NCBI RefSeq assembly: GCF_004359215.1
Contig: NC_090628.1
Coordinates: 965,838 to 986,652 of the forward strand
Reading direction: 5' to 3'
From: Bremia lactucae
Lineage: Eukaryota; Oomycota; Peronosporomycetes; Peronosporales; Peronosporaceae
DNA: 20,815 nt
Below are positions 9,389-18,240 of this stretch, piece by piece (position 1 is the stretch's first letter; each line of letters starts with the position of its first letter). Both the position numbers and the translations under genes were made by a program. The notes below the pieces were generated by a model. The model ran no database searches, had not been told where the DNA came from, and worked only from the letters and a program-made list of their open reading frames with translations.

Positions 9389-10183
9389 TTGATCGTCGTT
9401 CGGGTGCGGGGGATGGTGAAGGCGAAAAGCTATCGGACCGACTCCTCTCACCACGAACAGGACTTGGAGAGCGAGATCATCACGCGAGTAAGGCAGATCA
9501 CTCAGCATTATTCTCTCAAAGAGGTCCAAGCGAGTCTTCAGGCGTTCATAACCCTGACGAGCCTTCTCTCGGACATCAACGAGATCCGAGGTCAGTCGTG
9601 AGACTTGACCATCGAGATCCGCAATATGTCGTTCAGCAGCGCTTAACGCCTGTGACTGAACGGACGAAGGTAAGGCAGCCGCGAGTAGGTGGGCGAGATC
9701 GCCACTTCTATCGGGCGCCGCTTGCACTGATGGATGCGGGTGAAAATTAACGCTTCCTTGTTGGAAGGTTGCTTGCCCTCCGCTCCGTGAGGCATAGGTA
9801 TCAGATCCTCGTCCAATAAAAAGTTATTTGAAGCGTTATAATTCTTGGGAATTGATCGATACCCTACGTATTGATGTGCCCGGCTTGGTGGCTGCCTATA
9901 AAGGAGCACCAGCTGAGGCCTCTTTGCGAGTCTCAAATAGACTAGCAGAAGTAGCGTTGTGAGAAGAAACACGGGGTACAGTACCACCCATGATTTCTTT
10001 TACACGCAAGCGGGCGAAATTAATTTGTTGTGACCGCTGCTTCCTCGCATTGGAATGCGGATGAATGCGGCGCAGGAATTCCGCCTCGTATTGATCGGGC
10101 GTTTCATTTGAACGCAACACGACCGGGATCGGGAAAATGCCCAAGCGATTTTCCCGGAGCCCTTCATGATTTAAAGACGCCAT
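9299..10183 (-). pseudogene. Antisense coiled-coil gene inside E1 (three in-frame stops)
   Basis: One reading frame of 295 codons runs from ATG 10183 (MASLNHEGLRENRLGIFPIP) to the stop at 9299 with no frameshift, broken only by TAG at 9896-9898 and TAA at 9836-9838 and 9824-9826. About fourteen stops would be expected by chance in such a length. All three could come from a C-to-T change in a Gln codon. The N-terminal part is basic and polar; residues about 180-226 form a strong predicted coiled coil (AAERHIADLDGQVSRL, REKARQGYERLKTRLDLFE), followed by a hydrophobic and His/Pro-rich tail. No known domain was recognised. It lies opposite to E1 pol, tail to tail with integrase, between integrase and the 3' LTR. 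It may be a structural or accessory retroelement protein or a captured host gene; function unknown. Confidence 0.6.
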
Positions 10184-10201
10184 AATAATTATGTGCGTCT
10201 A

Positions 10202-10243
10202 CTAGAGCGCGCTCTAGGAGCGACGCTCTTGGTCGTTTAAACG
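10202..10243. repeat. Palindrome cluster between the two antisense frames
   Basis: CTAGAGCGCGCTCTAG (10202-10217) is a perfect 16-base palindrome, followed by GAGCG-A-CGCTC (10218-10228) and CGTTTAAACG (10234-10243). They fill much of the 101-base gap between the antisense frames. They could be a processing or transcription-end signal or an operator-like site; nothing shows which. Confidence 0.6.
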
Positions 10244-10284
10244 AGGCCATTTAGATGTAGAGGTCATCAGAGATATGCCACCCG

Positions 10285-10857
10285 TCACATAGCCACGTTC
10301 TGAACGACTGGCTTGTGACACCGACTGAGTACGTTGACGTGGCGTCGGCGGAGCTTAAGGGTCGAATTCTCTATGTCAGATATAGCATAAGGCGTTGTGG
10401 TTATACTCAACGGAGAAGCGGCTGCGCCTTTATTGGCAGCGCTCTCATTACCTGTCGCTGCGCTATCCAGCGTAGACGACGAGACAGCATTCGCAAACGT
10501 TGCTGTCTCCATGTTGTGAGCCATGAGAGAAGTTTGGATGGGCAATAATGCGCCATCACCATTCCTCCTGAGCTCTTTGTCCACATCACTACTATAAGGT
10601 GACGGCAACGGTGTCGACTTATTGTAGTCGACAATGAGCGACGGATCAACATCCTCACTGTTAAAGTGGGATGGATCCTCTAGCCCCGTTAACGCGACAG
10701 CAGCAGTAGCTGTCGGCGTTTTGACTAAGAAATTAGACGGGGCCGGCGAATTAACGCGGCGCGTGCGCTTAGTGTAAGGTTGAGTGGGCGTCTTCGCAGA
10801 CGAACCACCAACGTGGCCTCTTTTAAGTGGCATCTTTGGCGCCGTGTTTAAAAACAC
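10285..10857 (-). CDS. Antisense basic, Ser/Thr/Pro-rich protein inside E1
   Basis: Uninterrupted 190-codon frame on the minus strand. Two Met are possible: 10857 (MFLNTAPK) and 10833 (MPLKRGHVGGSS); the second gives a more typical basic start. Residues about 25-35 (YTKRTRR) look like a nuclear localisation signal. The rest is Ser/Thr/Ala/Pro-rich with an acidic patch (SEDVDPSL) and a basic end (LKLRRRHVNVLSRCHK), suggesting a largely disordered, possibly DNA- or RNA-binding nuclear protein. No family recognised. It is separated from the second antisense frame by 101 bases and lies in another frame, so the two could be two genes or exons of one. It begins 109 bases from the 3' LTR. The lack of any stop within E1 debris is notable. 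Confidence 0.5.
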   Translation of the reverse strand: MFLNTAPKMPLKRGHVGGSSAKTPTQPYTKRTRRVNSPAPSNFLVKTPTATAAVALTGLEDPSHFNSEDVDPSLIVDYNKSTPLPSPYSSDVDKELRRNGDGALLPIQTSLMAHNMETATFANAVSSSTLDSAATGNESAANKGAAASPLSITTTPYAISDIENSTLKLRRRHVNVLSRCHKPVVQNVAM

Positions 10858-10865
10858 AGGTCGCT

Positions 10866-10872
10866 AAAGTGA
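10866..10872 (-). promoter_or_regulatory. Possible oomycete initiator for the antisense gene
   Basis: On the minus strand TCACTTT, fitting the oomycete initiator consensus TCAYTYY, stands 9 bases before the Met at 10857 and 33 before that at 10833. Short leaders are common in these organisms. The motif is short enough to occur by chance. Confidence 0.3.
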
Positions 10873-10953
10873 TTGAGTGAACTAGCGGCGCGTAAAGCTG
10901 CTCGCAATTCCTCGCTCCTTTTTGACGAATTTAAAAATGTACATTCGTTCTTT

Positions 10954-10966
10954 AAGGGGGGTATGG
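10954..10966 (+). other. Polypurine tract of element E1
   Basis: AAGGGGGGTATGG lies directly before the TG start of the LTR at 10967. This is the normal place for the plus-strand primer and shows that the following LTR is a 3' LTR read on the plus strand. Confidence 0.7.
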
Positions 10967-11511
10967 TGTGACGGGCTAAAGTTGCCCCAATGTTACACAG
11001 TCCCCGCTAAGTAAACTTTGTGAACTTAAGGGGACGGTCCATTACAAAATTAAATTAATTAGACCCAGCACTCGGGTGTGGTCCGCACTTGTGACGAACC
11101 CTTGTGTATGTGATGCACATAGGTGCATTCACATTAGGAGGGATGACGTCTAATGTCATCCGTGATGACGGCTAGCGTCATCCGTTTCGCGAGGTATCTA
11201 GAGATTAACGCTCGCAGTACATATTAAGTGTTATCTGTAGAGATGACATTTTGATTGGTAAAAATATGTTTTTATATTTAATACGATTCAATATAAATCA
11301 GTCTGAAAACTACTTCCTACGCGGACGAGAAGCCGGATTACCGCTCCCGTGACGACACTTAACCAAAGTACTTAGTGCGTTGGGTGAGGTCGCTAACGTG
11401 CCCACCGCAACTACCACACTGCACGCATGAGAAGCTGGTTAAACCGCTTCCTCGCTGTGCTAGTGTGTGTGTCTAAGTAGACGCGGCCGCATCACGACGT
11501 GCGCGCCGACA
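10967..11511 (+). repeat. 3' LTR of element E1
   Basis: Starts TGTGACGGGCTAAAGTTGCC and ends GCCGACA. It matches the 5' LTR of E2 (18774-19305) nearly throughout, for example GACCCAGCACTCGGGTGTGG and ATGACATTTTGATTGGTAAA. No primer site follows. Hairpins: TGTGATGCAC/GTGCATTCACA (11109-11133), GATGAC/GTCATC (11142-11160) and GATGACG/CGTCATC (11164-11182); E2 has only one of the last two, so E1 carries a small duplication. A TATAAATCAG box-like motif lies near 11294. Confidence 0.85.
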
Positions 11512-11834
11512 TAACATCGCCATACGAAAACACGTTTTCTGATGCTCCCATGTTGATAGTTAAGGTGTGTGGCTATTGTCAGTCCCTAATGTAATTTTGG
11601 GGGGTGTGATGATGTACCAAAGTTTAAAAGGGGGTCTAACGACGACTAAAGAAATAATTGTTAATTTCGCGATATAGCTGAATAGTAAAAATGTTTTATG
11701 TTGTCATTTTTAATCTGTAGTCTTTATCTTATTAGCACAAACAGACGGGAAGGGAGGAAGTGTGACTATAACACAAGGGGGTGTTTCTATACCGGTTCCC
11801 TAAATCTATTTACAACCTTTGAATGTAAATTTAA
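11512..11834 (+). repeat. Partial LTR-like sequence of another family
   Basis: No gene. TTTTGGGGGG (11595-11604) followed by TGTGATGATGTACC (11605) looks like a polypurine tract abutting an LTR start on the plus strand. The putative LTR would be cut off at 11834 by the A2 LTR. No second copy exists in the window to confirm it. 11512-11590 shows nothing I recognise. Confidence 0.35.
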
Positions 11835-12363
11835 TGTAACGAGACACCCTATTACAGATAAACTTACACTGGAGCAGTGCAAAGTGGACTTGTACTGAAG
11901 CAGTACATGTAACGAAGTGTATCGTTAGATGAAGTTAACACCTAAAGGTTGTTAATTAATATATTGACTAGAAGGTCGATAATATTTGAAGGATATTACT
12001 GTAAAGTGATTTATAGAAATCTTATCGATAAATAGGTATAGGTCATTATATCTATTTATCCCGCAGACTAATCAACTGTAGATGTAAACAAAACAGAGAG
12101 ACAGATAAGATAAGATAAGATAAGATTTCAATTGCATGGTTAGTATTAGTTTATGATTAAGTTAGCGTTAATCGATAGAAAGAAGATATACTTAATTATA
12201 TTAATACAGTTTTCATTTAACCTTCTTTAAGCTAGTTGCCTTAAAGAGAAGTCTTCCTCTGCACGTACTAGTGTACGTGAAATAACGTAAGGCACCACTC
12301 GCAACTGAAGCAGTGCGAAGTGGACTTGTACTGAAGCAGTACAAGTCGTCGTGCCCCGTTACA
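11835..12363 (+). repeat. 5' LTR of Ty3/Gypsy element A2
   Basis: Begins TGTAACGAGACACCC and ends GTTACA, a six-base terminal inverted repeat, and is followed by CC and the primer site. A 35-base stretch at 11873-11907 recurs at 12309-12343 with one difference. Hairpins near the 3' end: CACGTAC-TAGT-GTACGTG (12262-12279), CGC/GCG with ACTG-AAG-CAGT (12300-12317), and GACTTGTACTG-AAG-CAGTACAAGTC (12323-12347). A (GATAA)4 microsatellite lies at 12104-12125. Matches A1 LTR on the other strand. Confidence 0.85.
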
Positions 12364-12365
12364 CC

Positions 12366-12378
12366 TGGTAGCACTTTG
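12366..12378 (+). other. Primer binding site of element A2
   Basis: TGGTAGCACTTTG two bases after the LTR end, identical to that of A1 and nearly that of E2. Confidence 0.75.
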
Positions 12379-12415
12379 TAACCCGTCGAAGGACCACAGT
12401 TTCCAATCATCTAAC

Positions 12416-13528
12416 ATGGACGTGTTAGATGATAATGGAAATACGCATAACGTTTCGCGTGATAGCTACTCCTTTCTAAGTAACATAGAAAGGAGTGCGG
12501 TCGAAGGAATGAGTTTGACCGTAGGGAACGATGCCATCTTGGCAATGCTGTCCAATTTGGACAGAGATACCCTCCTTTCAGCCATCGCCAAGTTCATACA
12601 ACATGAACTTGACGAGATGAAGGAGAAGGTAGCCATGCTGATTCAGCAAGGCTCTCAACAGGCAGAACTGTTGAGGTTACAACAGGTACAGACCCCTGTA
12701 CCTGGAATGACGCACACACGTCGTCCTGAAACTTTGAAGATTGACATCTCTAAGTGTAGGGGAGTCGAAGAAGACTCCCTCTTGAGATGATTTGTCGAGT
12801 TGGTCGATGCCATAAGGGCACGTCACATCGTCGACGAGCAAATGCAAGTCACATTCGCTCAATTAAATTTGGCAGGTCGTGCCAAAACTTATGCATTGGG
12901 CTAAAGTTGCGCGACCCATTCGTCTTTGGGTCGCTAAAGGCTTTTAAAACCCGGCTCAAACAGACCTTTGAACCACCAAGGGCTGAGTTCAGAGCTCGTT
13001 CAGAGCTTCTGAAACTCAAGCAAGGCAAGCGTGATGTTCACGCTTATGCCCAGCACATACGACTCTTAGCGAGTTGTATCACGAACAATCCAGTCCATGA
13101 ACACACGTTGATTACGGTGTTCATACGGATGGTCCCGTTAAGACCCACCTGTTCCGCTTGGAACTTGATACGCTTGAAGAAGCAATATCTGTTGCGGAAC
13201 AGGAGGACTTTAGCTTGAGACAGGCTCAAGCTAGTTCGTCATCGTATCGTCCTCCAAGACGTCACGAGCTGGGAGGTCCAGAACCGACGGACCACTCTTA
13301 TGTCAAAGCGAGAAACCTCGCTAATCGAACATTAAGCGATTGCAGAAATGCAATCGCTGTCAAAAGTTAGGACACTACGCTGATGAGTGTAGTGCTCCAC
13401 GCCCAGTACCGAGGGGTACTGAACGTACTTATGGACTAAATGCCAGAAAGGGCAACGGTCGCGAGTCCGACGTTGTTGCCAAATTGCAACAGCGAGGCGG
13501 ACCGCCAAAAAACGATCGGGGTCAGTAG
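12416..13528 (+). pseudogene. Gag of element A2 (frameshifts)
   Basis: Starts at ATG 12416 (MDVLDDNGNTHNVSRD). The first 124 codons are open: a Leu/Gln/Glu-rich helical part (MLSNLDRDTL, EKVAMLIQQGSQQAELLRLQ), then RRPETLKIDISK. TGA at 12788-12790 replaces the Trp codon that A1 keeps (KWFVEL). Two bases are missing near 12900 relative to A1 (ALG-KLRDPF), and ten near 13120 (after HEHTLITVF), each shifting the frame. The zinc knuckle C-N-R-C-(4)-H-(4)-C at 13349-13390 is intact in pattern. The final frame ends KKNDRGQ at TAG 13526-13528, inside a perfect hairpin. Comparison with A1 shows that the two copies carry different lesions. Confidence 0.88.
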
Positions 13529-13548
13529 GGGCGCAACGCCCTACTGAT
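13521..13548 (+). promoter_or_regulatory. Hairpin containing the gag UAG stop of A2
   Basis: CAGTAGGG (13523-13530) pairs perfectly with CCCTACTG (13539-13546) around an 8-base loop; T13522-A13547 and a G-U pair extend it to ten pairs. The stop codon TAG lies inside the 5' arm. Pol coding (NALLIQQPPENF, APGDEVSLITLRLKVAYG) continues in the same frame straight after the stop, as in readthrough-type gag-pol genes. A recoding role is inferred. Confidence 0.6.
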
Positions 13549-13828
13549 CCAGCAGCCTCCAGAGAATTTTGCTAATCTCTTGACTAAAGTTGTTCCAGAC
13601 ACACAATCGTTATGTCTTTCTGCACCTGGTGATGAGGTATCTCTCATCACCTTAAGGTTAAAAGTGGCATATGGTATTGTCACTTAGAGCCCTGGTGGAC
13701 TGTGGACCGTCGAAAAGTTTTATTTGTCGCCAGTCGCTAGAGGGTTGTAGGCACAAATATGTTGAGCGCGACATCCCTCCATCGAGGATGATGGTTCGTC
13801 TAGCGAAAGGTGCATCGATAACAACTGA
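13529..13828 (+). pseudogene. Pol start of A2: protease
   Basis: Protease region of the A2 polyprotein, in the gag frame after TAG. GDEVSLITLRLKVAYG leads to a frameshift near 13683, after which the active-site stretch reads L-V-D-C-G-P-S (Asp at 13698-13700), where this lineage usually has DCGAS or DSGAS; the Ala-to-Pro change should impair it. It continues FICRQSLEGCRHKYVERDIPP and MVRLAKGASITT, and ends at about 13828, where coding jumps to the minus strand. Confidence 0.78.
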
Positions 13829-15230
13829 ATAGTTGCGTTTAGCTGGTTGAAGCTAACGCGATTAACAAAAGACGGCGCTCAGAGCCGTCTGTGTCATTTG
13901 CATAAACAAACAGCCGATTGCAAAATCGCTGGCGTCACAGACATCATGAAATGGTCGGTCTTGGTCAGCAATCGCCAGAATCGGCGATTGCATCAAGCTT
14001 TGCTTGTTACCCATAATTAAATGCTGACTACCAGCACTTCATGACCATTTTACATTTTTCTTCAACAAAACAGAAATATATACTGTAATTTCGGCATATT
14101 TGCAGGAGTCCTTGTGCAGGTACGCCTCTAAACCGAGAAACTTTCGTAGTCCCAATACATCGACTGGCACTGACCAATCGGTGATCGCCTTCATCTTATC
14201 TTGATCCGGGCGTTCACCGTGTTTACCCACGGTGCCCCTAACAAGTGGTCTTGTGCTTGCCGCCAAAATATGCACTTCTTGAGATTTGCATACAACTTGT
14301 GCTTACGCATACTGTAAGAACCTATCGGACGTATGTACGATGTACTTTATTGTCCGACTTTCTATTCATGGCTCTGATGTGAGCGAAATTTCATCAAAAT
14401 AACTCGGTGCGAAATTTCACATCGATTTTAACAGATTAATTACTCATCTATTGAATGTCGCAGGGGCATTTCTAAGACCCTGTGGCATGACTAGCCGCTC
14501 CCATAGGATACCGCTTGGCGTGCTTACTGCTGTGAAAGGAATATCCTATTCACGCATGAGGGTCTGTCAGAATTTATCCATCAGAACCACTGACGAAAAA
14601 AAGTATTCGTTGACATACCATCAACGATTACGTCGTTTTGAGGTATCGGTATTTGAGCAGGTACCGTTACAGCTCTCAATTTATTGAACGCATGCACATG
14701 CCACCCTTCTGTTGCGTTAAGCAAACAGAAGATCGGAGAGCTTTGTGAGGAGGTTGACTCCCTCACATAGTGTGCCGCTAATTGATTAGCTAAGAATTTG
14801 TCGATAGCTAATACTTATTCACGAGGCAACGGTCACTGCTTCTTGACACAGTATTCTGAAGTTGAAATTAGGTCGATTTCATATGGAGTGGCTTCATCCT
14901 TAGGTAACTCGCACGGTACTGGTTCAGAAATACATCTTTTGAATTCGATCAAATTTTTATATAAAGGATTTGTCTTTAAAGACTCCCAGGATGGGGACGT
15001 AAGACGTCCCATCCGAGTATTTTTATCGAGGACGCTTTTGTCCATTGCTGAGCTGCTGACACCCCGCTCTCAGGAAATACTATTACTGACTGAATATCGG
15101 CCGCGTACATGTCATCTGTTGCAAGTACGCAGATCTGTTTACTTTGCCACTACACAAAACACGCAAAAACCGTTTCGATTCTTGCGTTGGCAATAGAGTT
15201 ATATCCAAAGTTAACTTCAGAGCTCAATCA
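13829..15230 (-). pseudogene. Flipped pol segment of A2: linker, reverse transcriptase, RNase H start
   Basis: On the minus strand from about 15200 downwards: linker KQICVLATDDMYAADIQSV (15150-15085), MDKSVLDKNTRMGRLTSPSW and YEIDLISTSEYCVKK (15045-14833), RT start MRESTSSQSSPIF and LNATEGWHVHAFNKL (14766-14700), IPFTAVSTPSGILWE and LVMPQGLRNAPATFN (14540-14460), catalytic Y-F-D-E at 14401-14390 in place of the usual YFDD, then a thumb HGERPDQDKMKAITDW, LGLRKFLGLEAYLHK, LLKKNVKWS (14215-14039) and RNase H beginning DRPFHDVCDASDFAIG (near 13965-13920), ending PAKRNYSVV at about 13830. Stops and frameshifts are frequent. This is exactly the piece missing between plus-strand protease (to 13828) and the RNase H end (from 15300). 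Confidence 0.8.
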
Positions 15231-15289
15231 GATCAAGTTTATAAGCGCCTACACTTGATTCTTTGTTGAATAAGAGGACATTTAATGTC

Positions 15290-17025
15290 TTAGTTTCCTC
15301 TTTGGAACTTGTCTTTCTTCGCGGAGTATAACTTCCCCGTGGAGAATAGACTAGGACGACTTCATGTCGTCGCTAATGTCCTTTCGCGCCGGTCCGATTC
15401 TGAGCCAGCTGCGCAAATCATCAGTGAGCATACGGTCATTGTTGAAACAATCAACAGTGAGCGTAAGGCCACTATCGCAACCTTCCGGAAAATAAAAAAA
15501 TAATCGGGTGAAGCCCAGTGCTTCATCCTGTGCCCCGTTACAACTTCAGAAGCCCGGAGACGATCATAGAAATAATGGCATTCTTGTGTTTGTTGATCGT
15601 TATAGTAAGATAGTCAATCTTGCCGCAGTTCCGGAGTCGATCACTGCCAAAGGCTGTGCTCATTTCTTCGTTGGCACGATATTTCGAGTCCATTGGTTAC
15701 CCTGAGAACTGGTCTAAGATCGAGACCCATGATTCAAGGCAAATTTTGGCTATCTGTGTTTAAATCACTTGGAAATCAGTTGAAAATGTTTACTTCTTAC
15801 CACCCCGAAGCAGATGGTCAGACAGAATGTGCAAATTGTATCCTCGAAGAGATATTTCGCGGATACGTCCAATATTTTAGGAGTTGGATTAAGTTTTAGC
15901 CGATGCCAGAATTTGCAATTAGCAGTTTAGTGTATGCATAAACAAAGCGTGAAGGTTTGGTTTTTGTGACAGTTACCCCATCCACGTAAACAAAGTTGTT
16001 TGGGAGTAATTCTTATTGAAGGGGGGATGACTCGTTCGACAAAGAACAATCTAGCTCTTGCTCATCGCGCATTAACCATACGGTCAATGCGAAGGATAAT
16101 ATTTTTGATTCAATCAACATTATACGGACAAACTCAGTAACAGCGTTAATACTATTACTGACTTTAATAACGATGCTAAAAAAGTCAGCATGAAAAAATA
16201 TTATTAGTGAGAACAATAATATTCTTACTAATGATGAGAGCACATCTCCGCAGAGCGCACCGTTTGCACTGAAGATAAAAACAAAACCAAGTCAGCAGGT
16301 GAATTTTTGCTGGCATGAGAAGCAATGGTCGTTTTGTACAAGATTCCATTGCTGATGCGGTGGACCGACACAAATTAAACGCTGACAAAACTAAAATAGC
16401 AAACATTACTTCATTTTATGTTAACGATCTAGTCCTACTGTCCACGGTAAATCATCTAAAGCATGTAGTGACGAATGAAGGCGGCTATAAAGTACTATAC
16501 AGGGATATCGGCCCGTTACGTGAGCTATATCGCCAAGACAATGCCTACACGAACAAGCTGCCTCACAGGATGCGTTCCCATCCTACGTTTTTTGACGGGC
16601 GTCTCCGCCCGTTCTGTCAACACGAGGCTTCTTTCGATTCCGGATCACCCGGAACGGACTAGGGCATCCGCTAAAGCCTGGTGTCCCGAACTGAAGCATG
16701 ATAGTCTCGGGTCAGAGTCTAGTTCTCTAATTAGACGAACCACTACATCCTCTAAGGATGATATCTTTTGACGAGCTTCCACCAGCTAGATTTGAAGAGA
16801 CTGATGCGTCATTTTTTCGCCAGTTGAATAGTCGCAATTTGCGTACATTTTTTATACTGGTCACGGGAAACATTATCCACTGTCACCGCTAACTCGAGGG
16901 ACTGGATCAATGTCCTCCCTTCAAATAATAAAGGGTGTGATCCAAAATAAGATGTTAATTCGAGTTCGTAAGCCAGGCGAACCCATTATTTCCACCCCCT
17001 CCACATTCCTTCACAGATTCAAGTC
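15290..17025 (+). pseudogene. Pol end of A2: RNase H end, integrase, chromodomain start
   Basis: Plus-strand coding resumes with LSFFAEYNFPVENRLGRL and ANVLSRRSDSEP (15309-15410). The integrase zinc-binding part is deleted: ATFRKIKK is followed directly by VKPSASSCAPLQ (15508). In the core the first catalytic Asp block is missing; NNGILVFVDRYSK and AAVPESITAKGCAHFF follow. The second Asp survives only in a shifted frame (DRDP near 15717), and the Glu block DGQTECANCILEEIF is kept (15810-15858). The C-terminal region reads FVQDSIADAVDRHKLNADK, YVNDLVLLSTVNHLKHVV and RMRSHPTFFDGRLRPF (16340-16610). A Pro-rich FPPPPHSF near 16985-17010 marks where a chromodomain should start, but it breaks off at about 17025. 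No A-type 3' LTR was found downstream. Confidence 0.82.
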
Positions 17026-18240
17026 GTGAAAAGTTTTTTCCTGTTAGAATTTTGTCGAACCACCGTGAGGTTATCGGGGTTCGACAGAACTATCTCGTTC
17101 GTTAGCGAGGGTGTCAACCTCGCAGGATATCACTTCATGTCTCGTCCTAAAGTAGGACACATCCTTCTCGACAGAAATTCCATGAAAAGGAGCGCCTGCA
17201 CGCTCGTAAAAGGATTGAAGGTTTTTATCCCGTCGCGCATCTCACGAGATGAGCGTCCTCCAATGAGGATCTCAAAGGGGTTATGCCTCCTTAGGGGCAT
17301 GACCTGCACTTTTAAAGCAACAAAGAGATGAGTCCCCCCACGAGAGACAAGGCATCCCTCCTTACGGTACAGCTTGTAGCCGTGCACCAACTCCGGTCCG
17401 TTTTTCGAACCGGTTGTGGAAAGCATTCAGCTTGTCAAGTCAGGTCTTGCGGCCTATATTTGGCACGTTATGTACAAATGCTTCCCAAGCTTGGAGCGAA
17501 GGAGTGACATCATTTGCCCACTTACAAGAGTACCACCGATGCCGGAAAAATACTTGGATAAGAATTCAGTTTCGTCCTCACCAGGCTTGTAAAGCATGGA
17601 TGAGTCGAACAACAGAATATGGTATCATACCAGACAAACACATCAGGTTTTACTTAAGGGGCAACCGAGGCTTCTTTCGGGAGCAAACCGCAAAACATTG
17701 CGGTCTCTCTCCCGTTGGCTTATGTTAACGTTAACGCTGACATGGCTTTCGGTGAGATATTTACAATCACTCCGTTCCTGGTGACACATACTTGCACCAT
17801 AGTAGCATTCATACCGAAATGACATTTAGGATCACTTCGTTCCTGGTGGTGCGTTCTGACATCACCAGAGTGGTCGTCGTCCAAGGAGTCATCACAAGAT
17901 GACTCCGCACCAAAGGGTCTGACGAAGCGTCAAACAACTCCGTCATCACCTCTTCGATGGCCACGTGAGAACCCGAAGGTTTGACGGACGTGATCCCGGT
18001 TGATTTGGAGGCCTTAACACTTTTGCCGAGTCTGGCGATGACGCAAAATCGGCCTAGCCACCAAAATGGGAGTAGCAGGTGACATATATCAGTCACCCCT
18101 AATTGGATGACTTCTTTGCCGCAGCAGATGCATGAGCGTCAACTGGAACACTTGCATTAGTAACAGCTGCACTGATCCGTGCAGTTGCCAGCTTTGCGGC
18201 ATCTCGGGCGACGCGCACGGGTTTGACACCATGCGCAAAC
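17026..18240 (-). other. Unrecognised segment with long minus-strand open frames
   Basis: No family recognised. On the minus strand one frame from 17825 to 17130 has only four internal stops in about 230 codons, with protein-like stretches such as LYKPGEDETEFLSKYFSGIG and YKLYRKEGCLVSRGGTHLFV. Another frame is open 18096-17809 (ITSVKPSGSHVAIEEVMTEL), and 18240-18103 can be read as an Ala-rich stretch (PVRVARDAAKLATARISAAV). Plus-strand frames of about 100 codons also exist (17026-17331, 17414-17728) but show no motifs. Like the E1 antisense genes, it stands between a plus-strand integrase end and plus-strand LTR sequence. It could be a decayed antisense gene or debris of one or more unrelated elements. 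Confidence 0.35.

Noticed and set aside
9643..9987. Minus-strand open frame of 114 codons
   Set aside because: It overlaps the 295-codon antisense frame in another phase and lacks protein-like sequence (Leu-rich run from a shifted frame); the longer frame explains the region better.
10315..10548. Plus-strand open frame opposite the antisense gene, and a minus-strand one at 10407-10658
   Set aside because: Both are Arg/Cys-rich shadows of the 190-codon frame; no motifs.
12104..12125. Short tandem repeat (GATAA)4 considered as a CRISPR-like or satellite array
   Set aside because: Only four 5-base units inside an LTR with no spacers; an ordinary microsatellite.
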